NCBI RefSeq assembly: GCF_016592435.1
Contig: NZ_AP014545.1
Coordinates: 1,240,001-1,304,000, forward strand
Source: Amphritea japonica ATCC BAA-1530
Lineage (GTDB): Bacteria > Pseudomonadota > Gammaproteobacteria > Pseudomonadales > Balneatricaceae
Length of the DNA: 64,000 bases
Direction of reading: 5' to 3'
This document shows, piece by piece, positions 25,179 through 34,277 of the stretch; within the stretch, counting starts at the first letter, position 1, and every line of letters starts with the position of its first letter. The position numbers and the translations under genes were made by a program. A model generated the notes under the pieces. That model worked only from the letters and a program-made list of their open reading frames with translations, was not told the DNA's origin and did no database searches.

Positions 25179-26978
25179 ATGGATCAATCCCAACGCCCAC
25201 CTCATTATAATTGGCGATATATTTTCAATGTGGCGCTCGAGTACCGTCCGTTGCTCATCAAAGCGAATCTTATCGCATTGCTGGCAACGTGCGTCAGTGT
25301 TCCTTTACCTCTCCTTATGCCTTTGCTGGTCGATGAGGTTTTGCTCGATAAGCCTGCAGCGTTGGTGCGTTGGTGTGATGATTTTTTTCCTGCTGACTGG
25401 CAAGGTCCGGTGCTTTATATCACGGCAGTTTTACTGATAACAGTTGTTCTCAGGGCGATAGCACTGGGATTGAATGTCTGGCAGGGCCGGCAGTTCTCTG
25501 TTATCTCAAAAGAGGTGATCTTCCGAATAAGAGAGGGGCTGTTACAGCGTTTGAAGCGGATCTCTATGGCGGAGTATGAGTTATTGGGCAGCGGTGCTGT
25601 CAGCTCTCACTTTGTTACGGATCTTGATACCGTCGATCGCTTTGTTGGTGCGTCGGTCAGTCGGATGTTAATAGCACTCCTGACTATTATCGGTACGGCG
25701 GTGGTGTTGATCTGGATGCACTGGCAGCTTGCACTATTTATTTTGTTGCTGAATCCGTTGGTGGTGTGGTTGACGATGACCATTGGCAAACGGGTAAAAG
25801 ATCTTAAAGCGAAAGAGAATAAGGCTTATGAACGGTTTCAGGGTGGTTTAACTGAAGTTCTGGAAGCAATTTATCAGATTCGGGCAGCGAACCGGGAAAA
25901 TCATTACCTACAGGGTTTGGTTGGTGATGCTCGCGCGTTAAGGGATCACTCGACTCGTTTTGAGTGGCGAAGTGAAGCTGCTAGTCGATTTAGTTTTATG
26001 GTGTTTCTCATCGGTTTTGATCTGTTTCGGGCTCTGTCGATGATAATGGTTGTCTATTCAGATCTGAGTATCGGCCAGATGATGGCAGTGTTTGGTTATC
26101 TCTGGTTTATGATGGGGCCGGTGCAGGAAGTGTTGGGTATTCAGTATGCTTTTTACGGTGCCAAAGCAGCTTTGCAGCGGGTTAATCGGTTGGCTGATCT
26201 GGATGAGGAGCCTGATTATCCGCATCAGAGTGATCCTTTTGCAGGCAAGTCATCTGTCTCTGTCGAGTTAAATGATATTCACTTTAGTTACATTCCCGGG
26301 CAGGAAGTTCTCCGAGGGCTGTCGTTAAAAATTGAAGCAGGACAAAAGATCGCTTTAGTTGGGGCAAGCGGTGGCGGTAAATCGACCTTAGTGCAGGTTT
26401 TGCTTGGCTTGTATCAGGCAGAAAAAGGGCGTGTGTTGTTCGAGGGTGTATCGGTTGAAAAGATAGGGCTTGATCGGGTGCGGGAAAATGTTGTCACTGT
26501 ATTGCAGCAGCCGGCTTTATTTAATGATTCCGTCCGGGGAAACCTGACTTTGGGGCGCGATTATACTGATCAGCAGTTGTGGCAGGCATTGGCCGTGGCG
26601 CAATTAGAGGTTTTTGTGCGTCAGTTGGACGAAGGGCTGGATACAATGGTTGGACGGCAGGGCGTTCGTTTGTCTGGTGGGCAGCGGCAGAGATTGGCGA
26701 TCGCACGTATGGTTCTGGCTGATCCTAAGGTTGTTGTATTGGATGAGGCAACGTCGGCATTGGATGCTGAAACCGAGTATAACCTCCACCGGGATCTGGC
26801 TGGCTTTCTTCGGGGCAGAACCACGATTATTGTTGCGCACCGTCTGAGCGCCGTTAAGCAGGCAGATCATGTTTATGTGTTTGAAGATGGTCAGGTGGCT
26901 GAGCAGGGTGGTCATGAAGAGCTCTTAAAACAGAATGGACTGTATACCCGGTTATATGGGCAGCACCAGCAGCATTAA
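25179..26978 (+). CDS. ABC exporter, fused membrane and ATPase domains
   Basis: The 599-aa half-transporter has about six spans in residues 20-320, then a nucleotide-binding domain with Walker A GASGGGKST, Q-loop VLQQPALF, signature LSGGQRQRLAIAR, Walker B VVVLDEATSALD and the switch His in IVAHRLS. The order and length match MsbA/multidrug-type homodimeric exporters. The N-terminal region has a short acidic insertion after the first span (WCDDFFPADW). Substrate cannot be read from sequence. It is transcribed alone, downstream of a terminator. Confidence 0.9.
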   Translation: MDQSQRPPHYNWRYIFNVALEYRPLLIKANLIALLATCVSVPLPLLMPLLVDEVLLDKPAALVRWCDDFFPADWQGPVLYITAVLLITVVLRAIALGLNVWQGRQFSVISKEVIFRIREGLLQRLKRISMAEYELLGSGAVSSHFVTDLDTVDRFVGASVSRMLIALLTIIGTAVVLIWMHWQLALFILLLNPLVVWLTMTIGKRVKDLKAKENKAYERFQGGLTEVLEAIYQIRAANRENHYLQGLVGDARALRDHSTRFEWRSEAASRFSFMVFLIGFDLFRALSMIMVVYSDLSIGQMMAVFGYLWFMMGPVQEVLGIQYAFYGAKAALQRVNRLADLDEEPDYPHQSDPFAGKSSVSVELNDIHFSYIPGQEVLRGLSLKIEAGQKIALVGASGGGKSTLVQVLLGLYQAEKGRVLFEGVSVEKIGLDRVRENVVTVLQQPALFNDSVRGNLTLGRDYTDQQLWQALAVAQLEVFVRQLDEGLDTMVGRQGVRLSGGQRQRLAIARMVLADPKVVVLDEATSALDAETEYNLHRDLAGFLRGRTTIIVAHRLSAVKQADHVYVFEDGQVAEQGGHEELLKQNGLYTRLYGQHQQH

Positions 26979-27164
26979 GTGAAGGGGTTCGTATAAATAT
27001 TATGGCTCGTCGAGATATGCTTCTGCGCTGTCGATTTATGTTAAAGCCTCGTTAAGCTAGTGGTGGCTATACTTGGATGAATATGCAGCAGGGTTCAACT
27101 GCTCAGGTTATACTTATCAGTGAGCAAAACTGAATATTTTCACAACGCTATTTGGGGCGAATAT

Positions 27165-27626
27165 ATGAACAAGGTGATTGTTATAACGTTTACAGCTGTC
27201 GTGCTGTTGTTGCAAGGATGCGCATCTTCGCTGAGTGGTGATACCTATTCCCGCAGTGAGGCGCGGCGGGTACAGAATGTTGAATTTGCCTGGGTCGATG
27301 CGGTGACGCCCGTTATAATCGAGGGGCGAACGGATAGTCCATTAGGAGCTGGTGCTGGAGCCGTTGTTGGTGGTATAGCGGGTAGTACTCTGGGTGGCGG
27401 TAAAGGAAGTAGTATTGCTTCTGTTGTTGGCGCGGTAGCCGGTGGGATTATTGGTCAGAAAGTTGAAGAGAATGCGACTCGAAAGCAGGGACAAGAGGTT
27501 ACCGTCACTCTTGAGAATGGTAAAACTATCTCCATAGTTCAGGAAGTCGATAACAATGGTTTCTTTCAACCAGGAGAGCGGGTGAGGGTGCTGCGCCAGG
27601 GCGGTACCGCGCGTATCGTACGCTAA
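27165..27626 (+). CDS. SlyB/Pcp-like outer-membrane lipoprotein with glycine zipper
   Basis: The protein is 153 aa from the ATG at 27165 (MNKVIVITFTAVVLLLQGCA); an upstream frame to 27120 lacks a signal peptide and is rejected. The lipobox LQGC marks a lipid-modified Cys. Residues about 62-105 form a Gly-rich double membrane segment (GAGAGAVVGGIAGSTLGGG, then SVVGAVAGGIIGQKVEE), the glycine-zipper 2TM domain of SlyB and Pcp. The C-terminal beta domain has VTLENG and RVRVLRQGG. SlyB-type lipoproteins support outer-membrane integrity. The gene ends at a bidirectional terminator. Confidence 0.85.
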   Translation: MNKVIVITFTAVVLLLQGCASSLSGDTYSRSEARRVQNVEFAWVDAVTPVIIEGRTDSPLGAGAGAVVGGIAGSTLGGGKGSSIASVVGAVAGGIIGQKVEENATRKQGQEVTVTLENGKTISIVQEVDNNGFFQPGERVRVLRQGGTARIVR

Positions 27627-27645
27627 TCTATCTGATTGTCAGAGA

Positions 27646-27676
27646 CAAAAAAGCCCGCAGCAATGCGGGCTTTTTT
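27646..27676. terminator. Bidirectional terminator
   Basis: A-run, GCCCGCA-GCAA-TGCGGGC, T-run. It serves the SlyB-like gene on the plus strand and the YecA/YgfB gene on the minus strand. Confidence 0.92.
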
Positions 27677-27689
27677 AATGGCTTAATTG

Positions 27690-28286
27690 CTACTTTTTGT
27701 CTGCTGGCGCATGAAACAATAAGTAAAGGTCGACTAAAAGGTCAGGAATACTGCGACACATTTCATCACATAAACGACTATCTTCGCGCATCTTCAGAAA
27801 TTCTTCTTCTTCAAACAGCTCGGAAGCGATCATAATCGGCAGCATAAATTCTGCGACTTCTTCTTCGGCCTGGTGATTAAACCATTCGTCTTCTTTAAGG
27901 AATACGGCTTCCATAAAGGCCTGGGCCCATGATGTCATAGCGCTTTGCTCTTCTTCATCATTCTCTGTTTCAAGAGTCAGATCACAAGGCAGCAGCATAT
28001 CCTGATCATTATATAAATCGCTGCCGATGCTGAAATAGAAGCGGCGAAGCAGGTCTTCGATGCGAGCTTTTTGGTTCTCGGAGTTGTATTCGGGGACACC
28101 ATCGAACAGTTCCTGTAGCCACTGCTTTTCAGCAATTTTCACCGGACTGATATTTAGCGCACAAAAATAGCCATGGGTGCCTACCAGATCCAGAGCGTCC
28201 TCGGATACGGCATCAGAGAACATAAAGGCTTCAAGTTCATCCAGTTCAGCATCAGAAAGGGGGGTATTCAGCATTGCGGTTGGCAT
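27690..28286 (-). CDS. YecA/YgfB (UPF0149) family protein
   Basis: The 198-aa acidic protein opens with LSDAELDELEAFMFSD, then LDLVGTHGYFCAL, the conserved start of the UPF0149 family (E. coli YecA and YgfB). It has clusters of Glu and Asp (EEEEFLK) and a helical body. It lacks the C-terminal SEC-C zinc motif that E. coli YecA carries. Translation may begin at the ATG four codons in. The function is unknown. It is divergent from recQ with about 125 bases between the starts. Confidence 0.8.
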   Translation of the reverse strand: MPTAMLNTPLSDAELDELEAFMFSDAVSEDALDLVGTHGYFCALNISPVKIAEKQWLQELFDGVPEYNSENQKARIEDLLRRFYFSIGSDLYNDQDMLLPCDLTLETENDEEEQSAMTSWAQAFMEAVFLKEDEWFNHQAEEEVAEFMLPIMIASELFEEEEFLKMREDSRLCDEMCRSIPDLLVDLYLLFHAPADKK

Positions 28287-28412
28287 AGTTCGGATCCGGC
28301 AAAATAAGAGTGTGCAGATTCTAACAGCGATACTAGACGATGCGTAGTACTAATCTATAGTAATTAGATAAATCTGGATGACACTGCCGCTCGCATCCCG
28401 GATAATGCCGCC

Positions 28413-30554
28413 ATGATAGAAAAGGCCCGGCAACTCCTAAAACAGATATTTGGCTACGACCAATTCAGAGAACCCCAGCAAGAGGTCATCGAGACGCTTT
28501 TGGCGGGGGATGATGCATTGGTGGTGATGCCGACCGGGGGCGGCAAGTCCCTTTGCTACCAACTTCCGGCATTGATTCGTCCAGGAGTTGCGGTGGTTGT
28601 TTCACCACTGATTGCGTTGATGCAGGATCAGGTACAGGCGCTCTCTCAATGGGGTATCAATGCCGGTTATCTGAACTCATCGATGGATTTTAGTATGGCG
28701 CAGGAGGTTGAGCACCAGTTGCGCAGCGGTGAATTAGATCTGCTCTATGTTGCGCCTGAACGATTGCTTCAGCCGCGTACGCTTAAAATGCTATCTGAAT
28801 GCTCGTTGTCGCTGTTTGCGATTGATGAAGCGCACTGTGTCTCGCAATGGGGGCATGACTTTCGCCCTGAATATCTTCAATTAAGTTATCTACAGGAATG
28901 CTTTCCCGGTGTTCCGCGGATCGCACTGACAGCGACCGCAGATGAACGTACTCGTGAAGAGATTTGTGAGCGCCTGGGGTTGGAAAATGCCCGGAAATTT
29001 ATTCAGGGATTTGATCGGCCAAATATTCGTTACCGAATCGGCCAGAAGCATCGGGCTAAAGAACAGCTGCTAAAGTTTTTGAAAGCTGAGCATGCCGGTG
29101 ATTCAGGTATTGTTTATTGTTTGTCCCGTAAGAGGGTTGATGATACTGCGCAGTGGCTACAAGAGCAGGGTTATAATGCTTTGCCTTATCATGCAGGGTT
29201 GCCTCAAGAGATGCGCCAGCATAATCAACACCGTTTTCTGACAGAAGAAAATATTCTGATGGTGGCGACAGTTGCTTTTGGTATGGGTATTGATAAGCCT
29301 AATGTGCGTTTTGTTGCCCACTTGGATCTGCCAAAAAGCATCGAGGCTTATTACCAGGAAACCGGCCGCGCCGGGCGGGATGGGTTACCAGCTGATGCCT
29401 GGATGGTTTATGGGCTTCAGGATGTGATATTTCTGCGGCAGATGTTGGAAGGTTCGCAGGCGGACGATTTACATAAAAGTGTTGAGCGGCAAAAATTGGA
29501 ATCGATGCTGGGGCTTTGTGAAATTACCAGCTGTCGTCGGCAGTCTTTGCTGGCTTATTTTGGTGAGTCGGAAGCCCCACCTTGCGGTAATTGTGATACC
29601 TGTCTTGAGCCGGTGCCGGTGTGGGATGCAACTGATGCAGCACGCAAGGCTTTGTCAGGGGTGTACCGCTGTGGACAGCGTTTTGGCGTCAATCATGTTA
29701 TTGAAGTGTTATTGGGCAAGTCCAGTGAAAGGGTGCTTGAGTTAAAGCATCATCAGCTGAGTACTTTTGGTATCGGTAAGGAGTTGGATCGAAATCAGTG
29801 GCGCTCAGTATTCAGGCAGCTGGTGGCACGTGGTTATCTGAGTGTGGCTGCGAACAGTCATGGAGTTCTCTACCTTACCGATAGCTGTCGACCGTTGCTA
29901 AAAGGTGAGCTACAGATAGAGATGCGTCAGGATAAGCGCAAGCAGGAGTCGTTTCGTAAACGAAATGATCCTCAGCAGAAACTTGATTCAGAAGATTATG
30001 GGCTTTGGAATGCGCTAAAAGCACTCAGGATGGAGCTATCCAGGGAGCAGGATGTACCGCCCTATGTGATCTTCCATGATGCTACTTTGATGGAGTTGGT
30101 AATGTACCGGCCATTGACGCATCAGCAGATGGGGCGTCTTAATGGTATAGGTGAGCGAAAGCTTGAGTTATACGGCGACCCGTTTCTTGAGTTGATTCGT
30201 GAATATCAGGCGGAGCAGCAGAATCCGCAGGATAAAGATTTGCAGGTCCAGGAATCGGTAACGCTTTATCGCACGGGAATGACGGTGGCGCAGGTGGCAA
30301 GGCAGCAGCACCTGTCTGAAAATGTGATATACAATCATCTGGCTGATGGTATAGCTGAAGGTCAATTGATTCTCTCAGATGTGGTAGAGCTAAGCGCCGA
30401 TCAGTTACGACAGGTTCAGCAGTTGATGTGTGAATGTATGGAGTCCTTCGGTGTGGCGCTCAAGCCTGTATATGAGGCGTTGGACGGGCTGTATGAATAT
30501 GGTGTTCTGCGTTGTATTCGTGCCGATATGGAACGTGTAGAGCGGGGTGATTAA
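28413..30554 (+). CDS. recQ: ATP-dependent DNA helicase RecQ
   Basis: The 713-aa protein shows the full RecQ order: Q-motif with DQFREPQQ, Walker A PTGGGKS at 40-46, DEAH near 138 followed by [13 protein letters not shown], helicase motif VI with [10 protein letters not shown], the zinc-binding RecQ-Ct domain ([12 protein letters not shown], then CGNCDTC near 391), winged helix and an HRDC domain around 525-600. Beyond the usual 610 residues it has about 100 extra C-terminal residues forming a helix-turn-helix of the HTH_40 type ([19 protein letters not shown]), seen in many marine RecQ proteins. RecQ unwinds recombination intermediates. The next gene starts 5 bases after the stop. Confidence 0.95.
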   Translation: MIEKARQLLKQIFGYDQFREPQQEVIETLLAGDDALVVMPTGGGKSLCYQLPALIRPGVAVVVSPLIALMQDQVQALSQWGINAGYLNSSMDFSMAQEVEHQLRSGELDLLYVAPERLLQPRTLKMLSECSLSLFAIDEAHCVSQWGHDFRPEYLQLSYLQECFPGVPRIALTATADERTREEICERLGLENARKFIQGFDRPNIRYRIGQKHRAKEQLLKFLKAEHAGDSGIVYCLSRKRVDDTAQWLQEQGYNALPYHAGLPQEMRQHNQHRFLTEENILMVATVAFGMGIDKPNVRFVAHLDLPKSIEAYYQETGRAGRDGLPADAWMVYGLQDVIFLRQMLEGSQADDLHKSVERQKLESMLGLCEITSCRRQSLLAYFGESEAPPCGNCDTCLEPVPVWDATDAARKALSGVYRCGQRFGVNHVIEVLLGKSSERVLELKHHQLSTFGIGKELDRNQWRSVFRQLVARGYLSVAANSHGVLYLTDSCRPLLKGELQIEMRQDKRKQESFRKRNDPQQKLDSEDYGLWNALKALRMELSREQDVPPYVIFHDATLMELVMYRPLTHQQMGRLNGIGERKLELYGDPFLELIREYQAEQQNPQDKDLQVQESVTLYRTGMTVAQVARQQHLSENVIYNHLADGIAEGQLILSDVVELSADQLRQVQQLMCECMESFGVALKPVYEALDGLYEYGVLRCIRADMERVERGD

Positions 30555-30559
30555 TTATC

Positions 30560-30979
30560 GTGGGGGATGTTGGGCTCTGGGGGTTGTTTCTAAGTAGCTT
30601 TATCTCCTCAACGCTAATGCCTGGCGGTTCTGAGGTATTGCTGGCGTATCTGTTGACTCAGTCTGAGCTTAGTGCGGTTGAACTGCTCATTGCTGCCGCT
30701 GCCGGGAACTGTCTTGGTGGTACTTTGACCTATGGTATGGGGTGGTGGCTTAGCTCTCGCTGGCCGTTAAAAATGCCTGAAAACAAAAGGCAGAAACAAG
30801 CTCTGGTTTTGGTGCAGCGTTACGGGGCTGTGTCTCTGTTGTTTTCCTGGTTGCCCTTGATTGGTGACCCATTGTGTTTGGCGGCCGGTTGGATTCGTTG
30901 TCATCTATTGTATTCGTTGCTCCTGATCTGTGTAGGTAAAACCCTGCGTTATTCGCTAATCGTATTAGCCGTAAGCTGA
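30560..30979 (+). CDS. yqaA: YqaA family membrane protein (SNARE/DedA-like)
   Basis: The 139-aa inner-membrane protein is of the YqaA type, with about four spans. Typical residues are SSFISSTLMPGGSEVLL near the start, ATYP-like glycine-rich AAAGNCLGGTLTYGMGWW in the second span, and SWLPLIGDPLCLAAGWIR in the reentrant region. The start is the GTG at 30560 (no better ATG), just after recQ, so it is translationally linked to that gene. YqaA proteins belong to the DedA-related superfamily linked to lipid transport; no specific role is known. Confidence 0.82.
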   Translation: MGDVGLWGLFLSSFISSTLMPGGSEVLLAYLLTQSELSAVELLIAAAAGNCLGGTLTYGMGWWLSSRWPLKMPENKRQKQALVLVQRYGAVSLLFSWLPLIGDPLCLAAGWIRCHLLYSLLLICVGKTLRYSLIVLAVS

Positions 30980-31032
30980 TATAGTTTAGGCTTACAAGTC
31001 AGTCTTTAATCAGCATTGAGAACGGAGGAGCT

Positions 31033-31809
31033 ATGCTGAAGTCCCGATGGTTTCGGTTGCTGCGGATCACTGTATTGCTTATCACTCTGTTCGTGGTTGC
31101 AATGAATACCTGGTTGTCTAGTGTGCGTATTAAATCCTGGAGTCGTCCTGTCTGGGTTGTGCTTTATCCAATTAATGCAGATGGCAGGGCTGATACACAG
31201 GCGTATATAGACGCACTTAGTGTCGAACATTTCGAAGAAATTGATGGTTTTTTAAAGCGAGAAGCAAGACGTTACGGGTTGAATCGACAATCAATCGCAG
31301 AGGTTTTTCTATCGACGCCATTAAAAGTATTGCCTCCTGAAATTGATATTGAAGCAGGTGTCTTTGGAAGAGTCTTCTGGAGTTTGAAGATGCGCTGGTG
31401 GTCATGGCGAAACGATAACTGGCCGGGGCCTGAGCCTGATGTAAGGGTTTATCTTCAATACTTTTCTCCACAGAAAAAGCAGACGCTGTCTCATTCGCTA
31501 GGGCTCCAAAAGGGCATGATAGGACTAGTGAATGGCTTTGCCAGTGTTGACTATATAGCGACAAATAATTTTGTAATTACCCATGAACTGATGCATACAT
31601 TCGGAGCATCAGATAAGTACGATCTTGAAACCAATGAGCCAGTTTATCCTGATGGCTTTGCTGATCCATATCAGCTTCCTTTGCTTCCTCAGCTCAGAGC
31701 GGAAATCATGGGTGGCCGGGTAAAGGTCTCTCCTGGTTGGTTGGTAATGCCTCTTGGGTTGAGGGATGTTGTCGTGGGTGTAAAAACAGCAGAAGAAATA
31801 GGTTGGTGA
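31033..31809 (+). CDS. Membrane-anchored zinc metalloprotease-like protein
   Basis: The 258-aa protein has one N-terminal span (about 9-28) and a periplasmic domain. The motif HELMHTFGASDKYD (about 181-194) is the long metzincin-type zinc site (HExxHxxGxxD), placed in the C-terminal half. Further on, EIMGG near residue 222 may be the Met-turn. I do not know a named family with this exact layout. A GGAGG box 4 bases before the ATG supports the start. It lies 53 bases after yqaA, so it may belong to the recQ transcript. Confidence 0.65.
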   Translation: MLKSRWFRLLRITVLLITLFVVAMNTWLSSVRIKSWSRPVWVVLYPINADGRADTQAYIDALSVEHFEEIDGFLKREARRYGLNRQSIAEVFLSTPLKVLPPEIDIEAGVFGRVFWSLKMRWWSWRNDNWPGPEPDVRVYLQYFSPQKKQTLSHSLGLQKGMIGLVNGFASVDYIATNNFVITHELMHTFGASDKYDLETNEPVYPDGFADPYQLPLLPQLRAEIMGGRVKVSPGWLVMPLGLRDVVVGVKTAEEIGW

Positions 31810-32240
31810 GCAGGTTGTAATATCAAAGGTTACAGGTTTAATACCCATATTGAGTACGCGGTTTTATTGTGGAGGAAAGATAAAACAGGCGTTGTAGTTG
31901 TTTGAAGTTATAAAGCTTGATTTTTTATTGTTTAAAAGTTTCTTAAAATCAGTAGGTTACGGTTTTTCTATTTGATGGTTTAGGTGGTTTTGTTCTGCTT
32001 GTTGGTCTGGGTTTTCAAACGTAATCGTTATATATCCGAAATCCACCAAATGGGTATATCTGCTTGTATGCAAGGGTATTTTGACTATTTTATGTGTGCT
32101 ATTATTGAAACAATTATATAAGTAAATTTAGCTGATGGCCTGGCCTCGCGAAATTACTAACTGGAATAATCCAGCCTTATCTTGGTTTTAGCTATTCAAA
32201 GTAGCGCTGAAATCAGACAAAAATCTTCTGGGGGGAAGTT
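31810..32240. other. 431-base leader region of the adhesin operon
   Basis: AT-rich sequence before the giant adhesin gene, expected to hold its promoter and a long untranslated leader. A small perfect hairpin (CTGGA-ATAA-TCCAG) lies at 32161-32174, and a strong GGGGGGAAG box directly precedes the ATG at 32241. No FleQ-like or other recognisable operator was found by eye. Confidence 0.5.
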
Positions 32241-33809
32241 ATGGATAATGTAGAAAACATCAAAGCGTCAGCGGTAAATGTAGCCGGTGAAGTCGTCGTT
32301 GTTGATGCTCAGGGAAATGAACGACCATTAGTGAGTGGAGAGTCTCTGGCTGCTGGCGATATGGTTATCGTTGGTGCTGAGGGTTCTGCAGAACTTAATC
32401 TAGGTAAGAGCGAAACTGAAACAGTGCCTGCGGATACTGCCGCTGTTCTGGAAGTTGACCCTAATACCGGTGAAATTGTTCTTGTGCTTCATTCCGTTGG
32501 GTCTGAAGGGCTTGATGTTACAGATGTTCAGCAAGCAATATTGGCTGGCCAGGACCCCACTGAAATTCTTGAAGAGACTGCTGCGGGTAACACTCCCCCG
32601 ACTCGTGCCGGTTTCTCAGCGTTTCAATCAGTAGACCGTACAGCTGAAGAAGTAATAGCGCGTGCAGGCTTTGATACGGCTGCAGATGATCGGGTTCTTG
32701 ATCCCTATGAACAAAGCGTAGCAGATGCTCTGCTTCCTCCATCACTTTATAGCGTAAATGATGTTCGAGTTAGTGAAGGTGGGCTTATCACCTTTACAGT
32801 AACTCGTACCGGTGGGACTGACTCTGAGTCGATTGACTTTGCAACCAGCATTGCTGGCGGCGACAGTGCTGAAGTGGACGATTTTACTGCTAATAGCGGT
32901 ACGCTGACCTTCGCCGCTGGTGTAACGACTCAGACTTTCACGGTACAGACCGCACAAGATGCGATCTTCGAAGGTGACGAGACCTTCACGGTTAACCTGG
33001 CGAACCCAACCAACGGCGGCCAGATCGCTGATGGCACCGGCGTCGGTACCATCGTCGATGACGGCACAGGTCCAGGTCCGTTCGGCCCAGGACCTGGTCC
33101 GGATAACGATACAACCAGCTTCAGTATCGGCGATATGAGCATCAGTGAAGGTGGTCTAATGACCTTCACTGTGACCCGTACCGGCGATGCTGCAGCAGAT
33201 CAGACCATCGACTTTGCGACCAGCATCGAAGCGGGTGATAACGCCGAAGCCGGAGACTTTGCTGGTAACAGCGGTACGCTGACCTTTGCGCAAGGTGTGA
33301 CCACCCAGACCTTTACTGTGCAGACCACGCAAGATGCGATCTTCGAAGGTGGCGAGACCTTTACAGCGACCCTGAGCAATAACTCAGCGGGCAGCAGCAT
33401 CGCGGATGCAACCGCAACTGGTACCATTCTTGATGATGGCACAGGCCCGGGTCCATTTAACCCAGGCCCAGGTTCAGACGACGATACCACTGAGTTCAGT
33501 GTTGATAGCGTGAGCATCAGTGAAGGTGGCTTGATGACCTTCACCGTGACCCGCACCGGCGATGCCGAAGCGGATCAAAGCGTTAACTTCAGCACCCTGA
33601 TCGGTGCAGGGGATAGTGCAGAAGCAGCTGACTTTACCAACAACAGTGGTACGCTGACCTTTGCGACCGGTGTGACCACTCAGACCTTCACCGTGCAGAC
33701 TACTCAGGATACACAGTATGAAGACGACGAGACCTTTACGGTACTGCTGGATACACCAACCGGCGGCGCGACGATTGCGACCGCAACCGGCACTGGGACG
33801 GTAAACTGA
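32241..33809 (+). CDS. LapA/BapA-like giant adhesin, N-terminal fragment (frame broken at about 33801)
   Basis: First part of one adhesin gene that spans 32241-38924 (about 2,227 residues if two single-base indels are corrected). Residues 1-110 form the LapA-type retention module (MDNVENIKASAVNVAGEVVV, LAAGDMVIVG, LVLHSVG), which would plug in the TolC-like pore. TAAG at 113-116 fits the dialanine site cut by LapG-type periplasmic proteases. Three Calx-beta-like repeats follow from about residue 168, each with (V/I)SEGGL-(I/M)-TFTVTRTG and ending in DDGTGPGP. An extra base at about 33801, just after a 324-base exact repeat, brings a stop at 33809. No lapD or lapG gene is in the window. Confidence 0.85.
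   Translation: MDNVENIKASAVNVAGEVVVVDAQGNERPLVSGESLAAGDMVIVGAEGSAELNLGKSETETVPADTAAVLEVDPNTGEIVLVLHSVGSEGLDVTDVQQAILAGQDPTEILEETAAGNTPPTRAGFSAFQSVDRTAEEVIARAGFDTAADDRVLDPYEQSVADALLPPSLYSVNDVRVSEGGLITFTVTRTGGTDSESIDFATSIAGGDSAEVDDFTANSGTLTFAAGVTTQTFTVQTAQDAIFEGDETFTVNLANPTNGGQIADGTGVGTIVDDGTGPGPFGPGPGPDNDTTSFSIGDMSISEGGLMTFTVTRTGDAAADQTIDFATSIEAGDNAEAGDFAGNSGTLTFAQGVTTQTFTVQTTQDAIFEGGETFTATLSNNSAGSSIADATATGTILDDGTGPGPFNPGPGSDDDTTEFSVDSVSISEGGLMTFTVTRTGDAEADQSVNFSTLIGAGDSAEAADFTNNSGTLTFATGVTTQTFTVQTTQDTQYEDDETFTVLLDTPTGGATIATATGTGTVN
33477..33800 (+). repeat. 324-base exact direct repeat in the adhesin, copy 1
   Basis: It is identical, as far as read, to 34626-34949 (offset 1149 bases = 383 codons = three Calx-beta units). 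Identity ends exactly at the first frameshift. Other repeat units of the gene are similar but not identical at DNA level. Confidence 0.85.
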
Positions 33810-34277
33810 TAAAGATGACGGCACCGGCCCAGGTCCATTTGACCCAACCGGTCCAGGCACGCCAGATGATGATCGTACTGGCTTCAGCGTAGACGACGTA
33901 CAGATCAGTGAAGGTGGCTTGATGACCTTCACCGTGACCCGTACCGGCGATGCAGCAGCGGATCAGTCTGTTGACTTTGCAACCAGTATCGAAGCGGGTG
34001 ATAACGCCGAAGCCGGTGACTTTACCGGCAACAACGGCACCCTGACCTTTGCGGCAGGTGTGACTACCCAGACCTTCACGGTACAGACGGCACAAGATGC
34101 GTCTTACGAAGGTGATGAGACCTTCAGTGTGACACTGGCGAACCCAACCAACGGCAGCCAGATTGTTGATGGCACCGGTGTGGGTACCATTGTTGATGAC
34201 GGTACCGGCCCGGTCCATTTGATCCAACCGGCCCTGGCACGCCAGACGATGACACCACTGCGTTCAGCATCGGTGAT
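33801..34277 (+). pseudogene. Adhesin, out-of-frame middle segment
   Basis: This segment reads as adhesin in the +1 frame: TDKDDGTGPGPFDPTGPG, then a complete Calx-beta unit (DDVQISEGGLMTFTVTRTG...DDGTGP). Compared with sister repeats, one base is extra in ACGGTAAACTGAT (sister: ACGATTACTGAT) at about 33801, and one G is missing in GGCCCGGTCC (sister: GGCCCGGGTCC) at about 34212. The two changes cancel, so the gene is in frame again from there. Separate translation of this part is unlikely. Confidence 0.75.
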
